Origin: Streptosporangium subroseum
GTDB taxonomy: Bacteria; Actinomycetota; Actinomycetes; Streptosporangiales; Streptosporangiaceae
Length of the DNA stretch: 64,000 nt
Direction: 5' to 3'
NCBI RefSeq assembly: GCF_900188345.1
Contig: NZ_FZOD01000039.1
Coordinates: forward strand, 25,282 to 89,281
The translations under genes were made by a program, and so were the position numbers. How positions within the stretch are numbered: position 1 is the stretch's first letter; every line of letters starts with the position of its first letter. The notes under the pieces are model-generated. The model did not search any database, had not been told where the DNA came from, and saw only the letters and a program-made list of their open reading frames with translations. Positions 51,457 through 59,691 of the stretch are shown in pieces.

Positions 51457-52181
51457 GGCTTGAGGACGTATCCCACGCCCCGCACCGTGTGGATCAGCGG
51501 AGGGCGTCCCGCGTCGATCTTTTTGCGCAGGTAGCTGATGTACAGCTCGACGACATGGGCTTGACCGCCGAAGTCGTAGGACCAGACCCGGTCGAGGATC
51601 TGGGGTTTGCTGAGCACCCGGCGCGGATTGCGCATGAGGAAGCGCAGCAGCTCGAACTCGGTCGGTGTGAGTTCCACCAGCTCGCCGCCTCGAGTCACCT
51701 CCCGCGCGTCCTCGTCCATCATCAGATCCCCTACGGCCAGCCGGCTTCCCTCCGAGGTCCTCGCCATGCCGGAGCGGCGCAGCAGGCCGCGTAGCCGGGC
51801 GAGAACCTCCTCCAGGCTGAACGGCTTGGTCACGTAGTCGTCGCCGCCCGCGGTTATCCCGGCGACACGATCTTCCACGGCGTCCCTGGCGGTCAGGAAC
51901 AGCACGCACACATGCGGCGCTTCGGCACGTAGGAGGCGTAGCACCTTGATGCCATCGATGTCGGGCAGCATGACGTCGAGCAGCACCGCGTCGGGGCGGA
52001 ACTCGCGGGCCACGCTCACCGCGGCCGCACCGTCGGAGGCGGCGCGCACCTCCCAGCCCTCGTGGCGAAGCACCACGCTGAGCACCTCGACGAGGTCGGG
52101 TTCGTCGTCGACGACGAGTACTCGGACAGGCGCCCCGTCCGGGCGGAGCAACTCAGGAAGATCACGGGAAGTCGTACGCAT
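51453..52181 (-). CDS. OmpR-family response regulator
   Basis: A 242-residue regulator. The receiver domain has VVDDEPD, phospho-acceptor Asp in VLLDVMLPDIDG, the T in FLTARD and K in TKPF. The C-terminal winged helix has LTPTEFELLRFL and VRGVGYVLKP. ATG 52181 is preferred over an upstream in-frame opening. It is divergent from the ferric-reductase-like operon, whose start region has 22-bp direct repeats of the type OmpR regulators bind. Confidence 0.94.
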   Translation of the reverse strand: MRTTSRDLPELLRPDGAPVRVLVVDDEPDLVEVLSVVLRHEGWEVRAASDGAAAVSVAREFRPDAVLLDVMLPDIDGIKVLRLLRAEAPHVCVLFLTARDAVEDRVAGITAGGDDYVTKPFSLEEVLARLRGLLRRSGMARTSEGSRLAVGDLMMDEDAREVTRGGELVELTPTEFELLRFLMRNPRRVLSKPQILDRVWSYDFGGQAHVVELYISYLRKKIDAGRPPLIHTVRGVGYVLKP

Positions 52182-52298
52182 GGTGACAGCAGGGTCCTTC
52201 CTGTTCTCGATGCAGACTCTCTGAACCACCTCTGAGAATCCTATGAATCGTCCAGGTATGGACTGGTTCATAGGGAATCGAGAAGTTCGACTGGCACG

Positions 52299-52342
52299 GT
52301 GGTTCACGGATCAACAAAAGGTGGTTCACGAATCAACAAAAG
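52299..52342. promoter_or_regulatory. Tandem 22-bp direct repeats before the reductase operon
   Basis: Two adjacent 22-bp copies (52299-52320 and 52321-52342) differ at one base; the shared part reads GTGGTTCACG then ATCAACAAAAG. A GAACCACC piece in reverse orientation lies near 52223. The 22-bp period equals two helical turns, as for OmpR/PhoB-type binding sites, and the regulator gene is next door. The second copy ends in the Shine-Dalgarno region. Confidence 0.65.
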
Positions 52343-52352
52343 GAGGCACTCT

Positions 52353-53726
52353 GTGAGCACCACCTTCGCGGGGGGTGCGGTCAGCGGCGCGCACCGGGGC
52401 GCTCCTCCACGGGGCGCCCGCGCCCATCCGGCGGCCGTCCTGCCGGTCATCACCGCGGGCGCGTTCGCCGTACTCGGCATGTGGTGGGTGAACACGCCCA
52501 GCGTCTCCGGGCTGGACGACTGGCTGATCGGGGCGGGACGGATCACCGGGCTCCTCGCCGGGTACGCGATCGTGGTGCTGCTCGCACTGATGGCCCGGAT
52601 CCCCGCGCTGGAGCGCGGAGTGGGGTCCGACAAGCTCGCCCGCTGGCACTCCATGGGCGGGCGGTACGTCGTCGGGCTGTCCGTCGCGCACATGCTGCTG
52701 ATCATCTGGGGCTACGCGGTGGCCGACGCCACCGATGTGGTGAGCGAGACGGTGACGCTGAACCTCTCCTATCCGGACGTGCTCCAGGCCACCGTGGCGG
52801 TGCTGCTCCTCGTGGGCGTCGGCATCGTCTCGGCTCGCGCCATCCGGCCGCGACTACGCTATGAGACCTGGTTCCATCTGCACTTCTACACATACCTGGC
52901 GACCTGGCTGGCGTTCGGGCACCAGCTCTCGACCGGCAACGAGTTCGTGGGATCTCCGGTCGTCCAGGCGATCTGGTACGCCCTCTACATCGGGGTCGCG
53001 GTGGTGCTCGTCTGGTACCGGTTCCTCACGCCGGTACGGCAGGCGTTCCGGCACCGCCTCGTGGTCAGCAGAGTCGTGCAGGAGGGCGCCGGGGTGGTCT
53101 CCATCCACATCTCGGGGCGCCGCCTCGACAGGCTGAGGGCCGAGCCCGGACAGTTCTTCCGCTGGCGGTTTCTCACCAGGAACCTGTGGTGGTCGCCCAA
53201 TCCCTACTCGCTGTCGGCCGCTCCCCGGCCTGACGAGCTGCGGATCACGGTGAAGGACCTGGGTGATCAGAGCCGCGAGCTCGCACGCGTGCGCCCGGGG
53301 ACCAAAGTCTTCGCCGAAGGCCCCTACGGCGCCTTCACCTCGGGGCGCCGCAGAGGACGCAAGGTGCTGCTCATCGCGGGAGGGGTGGGCATCACTCCCC
53401 TGCGCGCGCTGTTCGAGTCGATCCCGGCCGCGCCCGGTGACCTCACCCTTCTCTACCGGGCCCGGACACCCGAGGACCTGGTGTTCCGTACGGAACTGGA
53501 GTCGATATCCATCCGCCGCCGCGCGACCCTGCTCTACTGTGTCGGCCCCCGGAGCCGGATCGGCGACCCGTTCACGTCCAGGGCGCTCACCGAGCTCGTC
53601 CCCGGCATATCCGACCACGAGGTCTACGTATGCGGGCCCTCCAGCATGACCGGCAGCGTGATATCCGCCCTACGCACCGCTGGGGTACCGAATCGGCGCA
53701 TACACCACGAATCATTTGAGTTCTGA
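52353..53726 (+). CDS. Ferric-reductase-like membrane flavocytochrome
   Basis: A 457-residue protein. About six transmembrane helices (residues 25-235) hold conserved His residues in RWHSMGGR, SVAHMLL and WFHLHFY, which fit heme binding. The cytoplasmic half is a ferredoxin-NADP reductase module with FAD site NPYSLSAAP and NAD(P) site GGVGITPL plus a CGPSSM end. It should take electrons from NAD(P)H to the outside. GTG 52353 has AGGAGG 6 nt upstream; longer openings read through the direct repeats. It is first in an operon with an FMN-binding protein and ApbE. Confidence 0.93.
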   Translation: MSTTFAGGAVSGAHRGAPPRGARAHPAAVLPVITAGAFAVLGMWWVNTPSVSGLDDWLIGAGRITGLLAGYAIVVLLALMARIPALERGVGSDKLARWHSMGGRYVVGLSVAHMLLIIWGYAVADATDVVSETVTLNLSYPDVLQATVAVLLLVGVGIVSARAIRPRLRYETWFHLHFYTYLATWLAFGHQLSTGNEFVGSPVVQAIWYALYIGVAVVLVWYRFLTPVRQAFRHRLVVSRVVQEGAGVVSIHISGRRLDRLRAEPGQFFRWRFLTRNLWWSPNPYSLSAAPRPDELRITVKDLGDQSRELARVRPGTKVFAEGPYGAFTSGRRRGRKVLLIAGGVGITPLRALFESIPAAPGDLTLLYRARTPEDLVFRTELESISIRRRATLLYCVGPRSRIGDPFTSRALTELVPGISDHEVYVCGPSSMTGSVISALRTAGVPNRRIHHESFEF

Positions 53727-53736
53727 AGGAATCCGC

Positions 53737-54204
53737 ATGCGCAGAGTGATATTAGCCGTGCTCGTCACCACTGTCGGCCTGGTGTTGTTGCTGTCCTTCA
53801 AACCTCACGAGATCACGGCGTCGGCCGACCCTCCCTCCGCCGTGTCGCAGAACGGCAGCGGCTCGGCCGGGAACACGGACGCGAGCGCGGGTTCAACCAA
53901 GAACACGGGCTCGAGCGCGACAAGCGGCGACAAGGTGGTGACCGGCGACGCGGCCGACACACGCTGGGGTCCCGTGCAGGTGGAGCTCGTGCTCTCCGGC
54001 GGCAAGGTGACCAACATCAAGGTGCTCCAAGCTCCGGACGGCAACAACCGGGACATCGAGATCAACAACCAGGCACTCCCGATCCTCAAAGAGGAGGCGC
54101 TCTCCGCGCAGTCCGCCCAGATCGACACGGTCTCGGGTGCCACCTACACCAGCGATGGGTACACCCAGTCGCTGCAGAGCGCCCTCGACAAGGCCGGTCT
54201 CTGA
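53737..54204 (+). CDS. FMN-binding domain protein (covalent flavin carrier)
   Basis: A 155-residue protein with an N-terminal membrane anchor (about 4-24), a Ser/Gly/Thr-rich linker, then an FMN-binding domain. VSGATYTSDGY is the flavinylation motif; Thr136 in SGAT should carry FMN through a phosphoester bond. It would accept electrons from the upstream reductase outside the membrane. GAAGGAA precedes ATG 53737. The transferase that attaches FMN is encoded immediately downstream (ApbE). Confidence 0.93.
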   Translation: MRRVILAVLVTTVGLVLLLSFKPHEITASADPPSAVSQNGSGSAGNTDASAGSTKNTGSSATSGDKVVTGDAADTRWGPVQVELVLSGGKVTNIKVLQAPDGNNRDIEINNQALPILKEEALSAQSAQIDTVSGATYTSDGYTQSLQSALDKAGL

Positions 54205-54980
54205 TGCGCCACGTCGAACACGCCATGGGCACGGTCTTCTCCTTCGACGTACGGCACCCCCATGGCACGGGGCAAGCCGTCGCCGAAGCCGTGGCATGGC
54301 TGCACCGCGTCGACGGGATCTTCTCGACGTACCGGCCGGACAGCCCCGTCAGCCGGCTGGACAGGGGCGAGATCGGCCTGGCCGACTGCCCGCCGGAAGT
54401 GGCGGACATCCTCGACCTGTGCGACTCCGTGGCCGAGATCTCCCACGGATACTTCACGGTGCGCCCCTGGGGACGCCTCGAACTCTCCGCCATGGTCAAG
54501 GGCTGGGCGATCGAGCAGGCGTCGCTCATCCTCACGCGATCGGGAGCGGTGAACCACTGCGTGAACGGCGGCGGCGACCTTCAGCTCACCGGAACGGCCG
54601 CGCCCGACCGCCCGTGGCGCGTCGGTATCGCCCACCCGCTCCGTCCGGGCGATCTCGCCACCGTGGTCGCCGGATGCGACCTCGCCGTGGCGACCTCGGG
54701 CACGGCCGAGCGTGGGCCGCACATCCTCGACCCGCATACCGGCCGCCCCGCGACGGAGCTGGCTTCGATCACCCTGGTCGGAGAGAGCCTGACCATGATC
54801 GACGCGTACGCCACGGCCGCCTTCGCCATGGGCGGCGCGGCCCGGATGTGGGTCGAGCGGCTCGAGGGCGTGGAGGCTTTCGCGGTCACGGCCTCAGGCG
54901 GCACCTGGTGCACATCCGGCTTCGGCGGCGAGGGCGAGGCGGCCGCGGAGTTCCGGCGAGGTGCGAAAACGCGGCCATAG
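54204..54980 (+). CDS. apbE: FAD:protein FMN transferase ApbE
   Basis: A 258-residue ApbE that transfers FMN from FAD to a Thr of the flavin carrier. MGTVFSFDV, the ISTYRPDSPVSRLD-like segment, VNGGGDLQ and the HILDPHTGRPA motif are characteristic. No lipoprotein signal is visible at the N-terminus, so it may act in the cytoplasm or be short of its leader. ATG 54204 overlaps the carrier gene stop (TGATG). Confidence 0.94.
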   Translation: MRHVEHAMGTVFSFDVRHPHGTGQAVAEAVAWLHRVDGIFSTYRPDSPVSRLDRGEIGLADCPPEVADILDLCDSVAEISHGYFTVRPWGRLELSAMVKGWAIEQASLILTRSGAVNHCVNGGGDLQLTGTAAPDRPWRVGIAHPLRPGDLATVVAGCDLAVATSGTAERGPHILDPHTGRPATELASITLVGESLTMIDAYATAAFAMGGAARMWVERLEGVEAFAVTASGGTWCTSGFGGEGEAAAEFRRGAKTRP

Positions 54981-55068
54981 TAGCCTGGTGAGGTCGAGGA
55001 TTCACCGCTGGAAGGAAGCTCACCAGAAAGCGGTGCTTGATATACGGCATCTGCATCGGGGAGGTGCC

Positions 55069-56472
55069 ATGATGCGGTCTCGAATCGGCCCGGCCTGTCT
55101 CGCCGCGGCCCTCGCCATCACCACGGTGAGTGGTTCCGACGCCGGACCGTCGCCGCCACCACCGGTTCGAGAGGGAGCCCCGCTGCGGGACCCACCGCAG
55201 CTGGTGAGCCACAACGGGATCTTGCGGGCGAGGCTTGTCGTGGAGGGGCGGCAGGTGGACGTGGCCGGCCGCAAACTGTGGGCTCTGACCTACAACGGTC
55301 ACTACATGCCGCCCACCCTGCGGATCCGGCCGGGAGACAGGCTGGAGCTGGCGATGGAGAACCGGCTGGGTAAGTACACCAATCTGCACGTGCACGGGCT
55401 GCACGTGTCACCGAGCGGCCACTCCGACAACGTCTTCGTCCACATCCATCCCGGTCAGACGTTCCACTACTCCTACCGGTTCCCGGCTAATCTCGCGTCC
55501 GGCACCTACTGGTACCACTCACACGCGCATCCGATGTCCGGGCCGCAGGTCGCCGGAGGACTGTCGGGCATCATCGTCGTCGATGGGCTGAAGCGATATC
55601 TGCCGCCGGATCTGCGCGACATCACCGAGCATGTCATCGCGCTCAAGGACTTCCAGATCCAGGGCAACACGGTCAAGACCAAGGATCTGCACATCAGCGC
55701 GCCCACCAACCGCACGGTCAACGGCCAGCTGAACCCGACAATCCGCATCCGGCCGGGCGAGATCCAGCTGTGGCGGCTGTCCAACATCAGCGCCAACATC
55801 TACTACAAGGTCCGCCTGCAGGGACAGCCGTTCCAGGTGATCGCCCACGACGCCAATCCCGTCAACCGGATCTGGGCGGCGGACTCGCTCCTCCTCGCGG
55901 CCGGTGCCCGGTTCGACGTGCTCGTCCGAGGCGGCCCGCCCGGCCGCACCCAGCTGCAGACGCTCCCCTACAACACCGGGCCGGCCGGCAACCGGTTCCC
56001 GCAGGCGACCCTGGCCACCCTGGTCTCCGAAGGCGCGCTGACGCATCCGACGGCGCCGCCCACGACCTTCGCGCCGACCGAGGACCTGAGCCATGCCGTC
56101 CTTGCCGCGCGGCGCACCGTCGTGTTCTCCGAGAACAAGGCGGGGACCGAGTACTACATCAACGGCAGGCAGTTCGACCCGAACCGGGTGGACATCAGGT
56201 CGAAGTTGAACACCGTCGAGGAGTGGACCGTCCGCAACGACAGCAACGAAGAGCACTCCTTCCACGTCCACACCAACGACTTCCAGCTGATGAGCATCAA
56301 TGGCCGGCCTCACGAGGGTCACGGCTGGCAGGACACCGTGAGCATTCCCCCCAACGGGCAGATCGTCATCCGGATGCCCTTCACCGACTACACCGGGAGG
56401 ACCGTCCTGCACTGCCACATCCTCAACCACGAGGACGCGGGCATGATGGCGGTCCTGGAGATCGTCAAGTGA
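55069..56472 (+). CDS. Secreted multicopper oxidase
   Basis: A 467-residue laccase-type oxidase. A signal peptide (about 1-25) is followed by cupredoxin domains with all four copper motifs: HVHGLH, WYHSHAH, HSFHVHTNDF and HCHILNHEDAGMM. These carry the type 1, 2 and 3 coppers; the last has a Met axial ligand. It oxidises phenols or metals such as Cu(I), Fe(II) or Mn(II). ATG 55069 or 55072, with GGGGAGG upstream. It follows the flavin electron-transfer operon by 88 bp and may be transcribed with it, which suggests a shared role in extracytoplasmic redox or metal handling. Confidence 0.94.
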   Translation: MMRSRIGPACLAAALAITTVSGSDAGPSPPPPVREGAPLRDPPQLVSHNGILRARLVVEGRQVDVAGRKLWALTYNGHYMPPTLRIRPGDRLELAMENRLGKYTNLHVHGLHVSPSGHSDNVFVHIHPGQTFHYSYRFPANLASGTYWYHSHAHPMSGPQVAGGLSGIIVVDGLKRYLPPDLRDITEHVIALKDFQIQGNTVKTKDLHISAPTNRTVNGQLNPTIRIRPGEIQLWRLSNISANIYYKVRLQGQPFQVIAHDANPVNRIWAADSLLLAAGARFDVLVRGGPPGRTQLQTLPYNTGPAGNRFPQATLATLVSEGALTHPTAPPTTFAPTEDLSHAVLAARRTVVFSENKAGTEYYINGRQFDPNRVDIRSKLNTVEEWTVRNDSNEEHSFHVHTNDFQLMSINGRPHEGHGWQDTVSIPPNGQIVIRMPFTDYTGRTVLHCHILNHEDAGMMAVLEIVK

Positions 56473-56690
56473 TCGGAAGGTCGCACGGGTACGCGCGGGG
56501 CCGCCCGTCGGGGGAGCGCCAACCCGACAGTGCGACCGGAGCCCGTCGTCGGCATGACCACCGCGTGTCCGCAGACGGCGCTGCCGCCACCCTCACCGGT
56601 TCAGGCGCGCCGTGGGCGCTGATGGGCATGGCTGTCGTGTTCGAGGCGGGCAGATCGCCCCCCGTGTTCACCGTCCCTGATACCGACCGA

Positions 56691-56717
56691 GTTCCGGGCG
56701 TACGATACGCCCGGAAC
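56691..56717. terminator. Perfect 12-bp-arm palindrome between multicopper oxidase and ogt
   Basis: GTTCCGGGCGTA and TACGCCCGGAAC flank CGA, a 27-bp perfect inverted repeat 220 bp after the oxidase stop and 124 bp before ogt. It could be a terminator or an operator; the lack of a T-run leaves both open. The rest of 56473-56840 has no gene. Confidence 0.5.
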
Positions 56718-56840
56718 GAGCGGACCATCGGCCCCCGTGGAATTCTTGTCCCGAGGAAGGCCGTGCCCGTTGCGGTTGCGGTGACGGGAAGAAATGTGAC
56801 CGAGGTGCCGCGAACGAGCTCTCGAAGGGACTTATCCCAC

Positions 56841-57386
56841 ATGGCAGGAACAGTGGCGTTCGGGAGCGTTCCGACGCAGCAGGGGGACCTGTTCGTCGCC
56901 GTCACGGAGGACGGCGTGGCGTGCGTCGGCTGGGGCGACCGGGGCGGCTGGGACGAGGGAGGCAGGGCCAAGGCCCGCGTGCTGGAAGGGCTCAATCTGC
57001 CCGAGGTGGACGATCCCGGCAGGACGGCCGCCGTGCTCGGCGAGCTCGCCGACTACTACGCGGGCAGGTTGCGGGTCTTCAGCGTTCCGGTGGACTGGAG
57101 GTTGACCTCGCCCGTGCAGCGCAAGGTGCTGGGCACGCTGTACGAGACGGTCCCCTACGGCAAGGCCGTGACCTACGGCGAGCTGGCCACCCGAAGCCAG
57201 ACGGGGGTGCCCGCGCGGGCCATCGGATCGATCATGGGAGCCAACCCCATCCCCATCATCGTGCCGTGTCATCGGGTGGTCGCGGGGAACGGGCTCGGCG
57301 GGTTCAGCGGGGGCGAGGGTGTGGAGTCCAAGCGGTGGCTGCTGACCATGGAGGGCTACCTGCAGCCGACACTCGACTGGGACTGA
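56841..57386 (+). CDS. ogt: Methylated-DNA-[protein]-cysteine S-methyltransferase
   Basis: A 181-residue suicide repair protein that removes alkyl groups from O6-alkylguanine. The active-site IVPCHRVV motif contains the acceptor Cys, and the GYLQP-type end and the helix-turn-helix TYGELATRSQTGVPARAIG fit the family. The start at ATG 56841 (MAGTVAFG) has AAGGGA 12 nt upstream, so it is moderately certain. Single gene. Confidence 0.93.
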   Translation: MAGTVAFGSVPTQQGDLFVAVTEDGVACVGWGDRGGWDEGGRAKARVLEGLNLPEVDDPGRTAAVLGELADYYAGRLRVFSVPVDWRLTSPVQRKVLGTLYETVPYGKAVTYGELATRSQTGVPARAIGSIMGANPIPIIVPCHRVVAGNGLGGFSGGEGVESKRWLLTMEGYLQPTLDWD

Positions 57387-57582
57387 CCTCCGCGCACCGG
57401 ATCGACCGTGAACGTCGGACCCGCCGCCCGTCACGGCCGACCTGCCGCCGCCTGTCGTGATCGACCCCGAACGGCAGACCCGCCACCACCTGTTGCGATC
57501 GACCGTGAACGTCGCGCATCGGGATCGGCCCCAGGCACCGGACCGACCTCCGCACACCCGGCGAGTTGGCACACTTGTCCCC
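57387..57582. repeat. Degenerate intergenic repeats of GATCGACCGTGAACGTC
   Basis: Imperfect copies of GATCGACCGTGAACGTC with CCCGCCGCC-type spacers (near 57401, 57458, 57499 and weaker ones) fill the gap before miaA. The frame is open through it, but the repeats and the missing start argue against an extended MiaA N-terminus. Confidence 0.5.
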
Positions 57583-58488
57583 GTGCGTCAACTACCAGTC
57601 ATCGCCGTCATCGGACCTACCGCGGCCGGAAAGTCCGACCTCGCCGTGGATCTCGCCCTCCAACTGGGGGGCGAGATCATCAACGCCGACTCCATGCAGC
57701 TCTACCGGGGAATGGACATCGGGACGGCGAAACTGTCGGTGGCGGAGCGGCGCGGGGTTCCGCATCATCTGCTCGACATCTGGGACGTGACCAAGGCCGC
57801 GAGCGTGGCCGAGTATCAGGCGCTGGTCCGGCCGTTGATGGACGACATGCTGGCCAAGGAGATCGTGCCCATACTGGTCGGCGGATCCGGGCTGTATGTA
57901 CGGGCCGCACTCGACGATCTGGAGTTTCCCGGCACCGACCCGGAGATCCGCGCCCGGCTGGAGGCGGAGCTGGAGCGCGAGGGCCCGGCCGTTCTGTACG
58001 AACGGCTCAGGGAACGCGATCCGAAGGCGGCCGAGACGATCCTGCCGAGCAACGGCCGCAAGATCGTCCGTGCGCTGGAGGTCATCGAGTTCTCCGGCCG
58101 GCCGTTCTCGGCCACGATGCCGTCCTACGACGCCCTCTACGAGAGCGTGCAGCTGGGGGTGGAGGTGCCGAGGGAGGTGCTGGACGCCCGGGTCGAGGCG
58201 CGGGTGGAGCGCATGTGGGAGGCCGGGCTGGTGGACGAGGTCCGGCGGCTCTTCGCACGGGGACTCGCCGGAAGCCGTACGGCCAGCCGCGCCCTCGGCT
58301 ACGCCCAGGTCCTACGGTTCCTCGACGGCGAGTGCAGTGAGCAGGAGGCCAGAGAGGAGACGATCCGCGCGACGCGCAGGTTCGTCCGCCGCCAGGAGTC
58401 GTGGTTCCGCCGCGATCCCCGGGTGATCTGGCTTCCCCAGCAGGCTCCGGATCTCCTCGACCGGGCACTCGCCGCGGTGCGCCGGTGA
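57583..58488 (+). CDS. miaA: tRNA dimethylallyltransferase MiaA
   Basis: A 301-residue enzyme that adds an isopentenyl group to A37 of tRNAs, the substrate for MiaB. Walker A GPTAAGKS, DSMQLYRGMDIGTAK, the substrate loop PHHLLDIWD and GGSGLYVRA are conserved. GTG 57583 (VRQLPVIAVIG) gives the usual start; the longer open frame runs into repeats. dapF follows 180 bp downstream. Confidence 0.96.
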   Translation: MRQLPVIAVIGPTAAGKSDLAVDLALQLGGEIINADSMQLYRGMDIGTAKLSVAERRGVPHHLLDIWDVTKAASVAEYQALVRPLMDDMLAKEIVPILVGGSGLYVRAALDDLEFPGTDPEIRARLEAELEREGPAVLYERLRERDPKAAETILPSNGRKIVRALEVIEFSGRPFSATMPSYDALYESVQLGVEVPREVLDARVEARVERMWEAGLVDEVRRLFARGLAGSRTASRALGYAQVLRFLDGECSEQEAREETIRATRRFVRRQESWFRRDPRVIWLPQQAPDLLDRALAAVRR

Positions 58489-58667
58489 TCCGAGCCGACG
58501 GCGCCGGGAGCCAGGCCGGCAGCCTCGATGACTCCCGGGCGACCTCGGCGGCCCGAACGGCCCCGGCAACCCCGACGGCTCCGTCGACGTCCGGCGGCCG
58601 AGGGTGGCTCCGCGGGTGTCCCCGGTGGTGCGTATAGCGCCGGGATCAGCGTGGATAGAGTTGAGGG

Positions 58668-59474
58668 ATGCGATTCGTAAAGGGACATGGCACCGAGAAC
58701 GACTTTGTGATCCTTCCCGACCCGGAAGGTGAGCTGGAGTTGCCCACGACGCTTGTGGCGGCGATGTGCGACCGGCGCGCGGGGATCGGCGCGGATGGCG
58801 TGCTGCACGTGGTGCGGACGAAGCACAGTCCGGAGGTGGCCGATCTGGCGGACGACGCCGAGTGGTTCATGGACTATCGCAACGCCGACGGCAGCCTCGG
58901 GGAGATGTGCGGGAACGGCACGCGGGTCTTCGCCCGCTACCTGGTCGACACGGGATTGGCCCTCCCGGGTGAGTTCGGCGTGGCCACCCGCGCGGGGGTC
59001 AAGCGGGTACGGCTGGCCGAGACCGGCGACGTGAGCGTGGATATGGGCCGGCCCCAGGTGCTGGGCCGCAGCCATACGAGCGTGTCCGGCCATGAGTACG
59101 AAGGACTCCACGTCGACATGGGAAATCCCCATCTGGCCTGCGTCATCGGTGATCCGGTGGCCCAGCTCGACCTGGGCCGCCAGCCCGCGTTCGATCCCGA
59201 GAGATTCCCCTCGGGGGTCAACATCGAGCTGCTCAACCCGGTGGGTCCGCGCCGGGTCGTGATGCGGGTCTTCGAGCGGGGCTCGGGCGAGACGCGGTCG
59301 TGCGGCACCGGCGCGGTCGCCTCGGCCGTGGCGGCGGCGCACCAGGCCGGGGAGAGCACCGGCACCTGGGCGGTCGAGGTGCGGGGCGGCACCGTCACCG
59401 TCACCCTCGACGAGCACACCAGCCACCTCGCGGGCCCGGCGGTCCTGGTCGCCTCGGGGGAGCTCAACCTGTGA
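58668..59474 (+). CDS. dapF: Diaminopimelate epimerase DapF
   Basis: A 268-residue cofactor-independent epimerase converting LL- to meso-diaminopimelate for peptidoglycan and lysine. The two catalytic Cys lie in EMCGNGTR and RSCGTGA. Also FVKGHGTENDF at the N-terminus and GNPHLA. Normal length. The short gap before it carries no extra gene. Confidence 0.97.
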   Translation: MRFVKGHGTENDFVILPDPEGELELPTTLVAAMCDRRAGIGADGVLHVVRTKHSPEVADLADDAEWFMDYRNADGSLGEMCGNGTRVFARYLVDTGLALPGEFGVATRAGVKRVRLAETGDVSVDMGRPQVLGRSHTSVSGHEYEGLHVDMGNPHLACVIGDPVAQLDLGRQPAFDPERFPSGVNIELLNPVGPRRVVMRVFERGSGETRSCGTGAVASAVAAAHQAGESTGTWAVEVRGGTVTVTLDEHTSHLAGPAVLVASGELNL

Positions 59475-59603
59475 GACCGGCCCGGCCTGGTCCTCGCCAC
59501 CGGACAGTCGGTACTGTACCAAACACTGTGTGTCACCGTTGTGCGTTCCCCTCCCAAGGTGGAGCCCAGGGTTCGCACGCGGAAGAAATTCGATGAAATG
59601 GAC

Positions 59604-59616
59604 CCGGTTGAACCGG
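59604..59616. promoter_or_regulatory. Palindrome CCGGTTGAACCGG upstream of the 758-residue protein
   Basis: A perfect 6+1+6 inverted repeat 75 bp before the next gene, with a second palindrome GGTACTGTACC near 59511. Candidate operator sites; no regulator known. Confidence 0.4.
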
Positions 59617-59691
59617 TCGAATTGCTCATCCGGCCCGGATGGCCGAGTAGTCGTTTGGGGCATGCTCGCCGACCTGGCAGACTGACGTCTC

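Noticed and set aside
52299..52342. CRISPR-like array
   Set aside because: Only two adjacent copies without spacers, placed in a promoter; no cas genes.
57387..57582. Extended N-terminus of MiaA
   Set aside because: The open frame passes through intergenic repeats; the conserved MiaA start matches GTG 57583.
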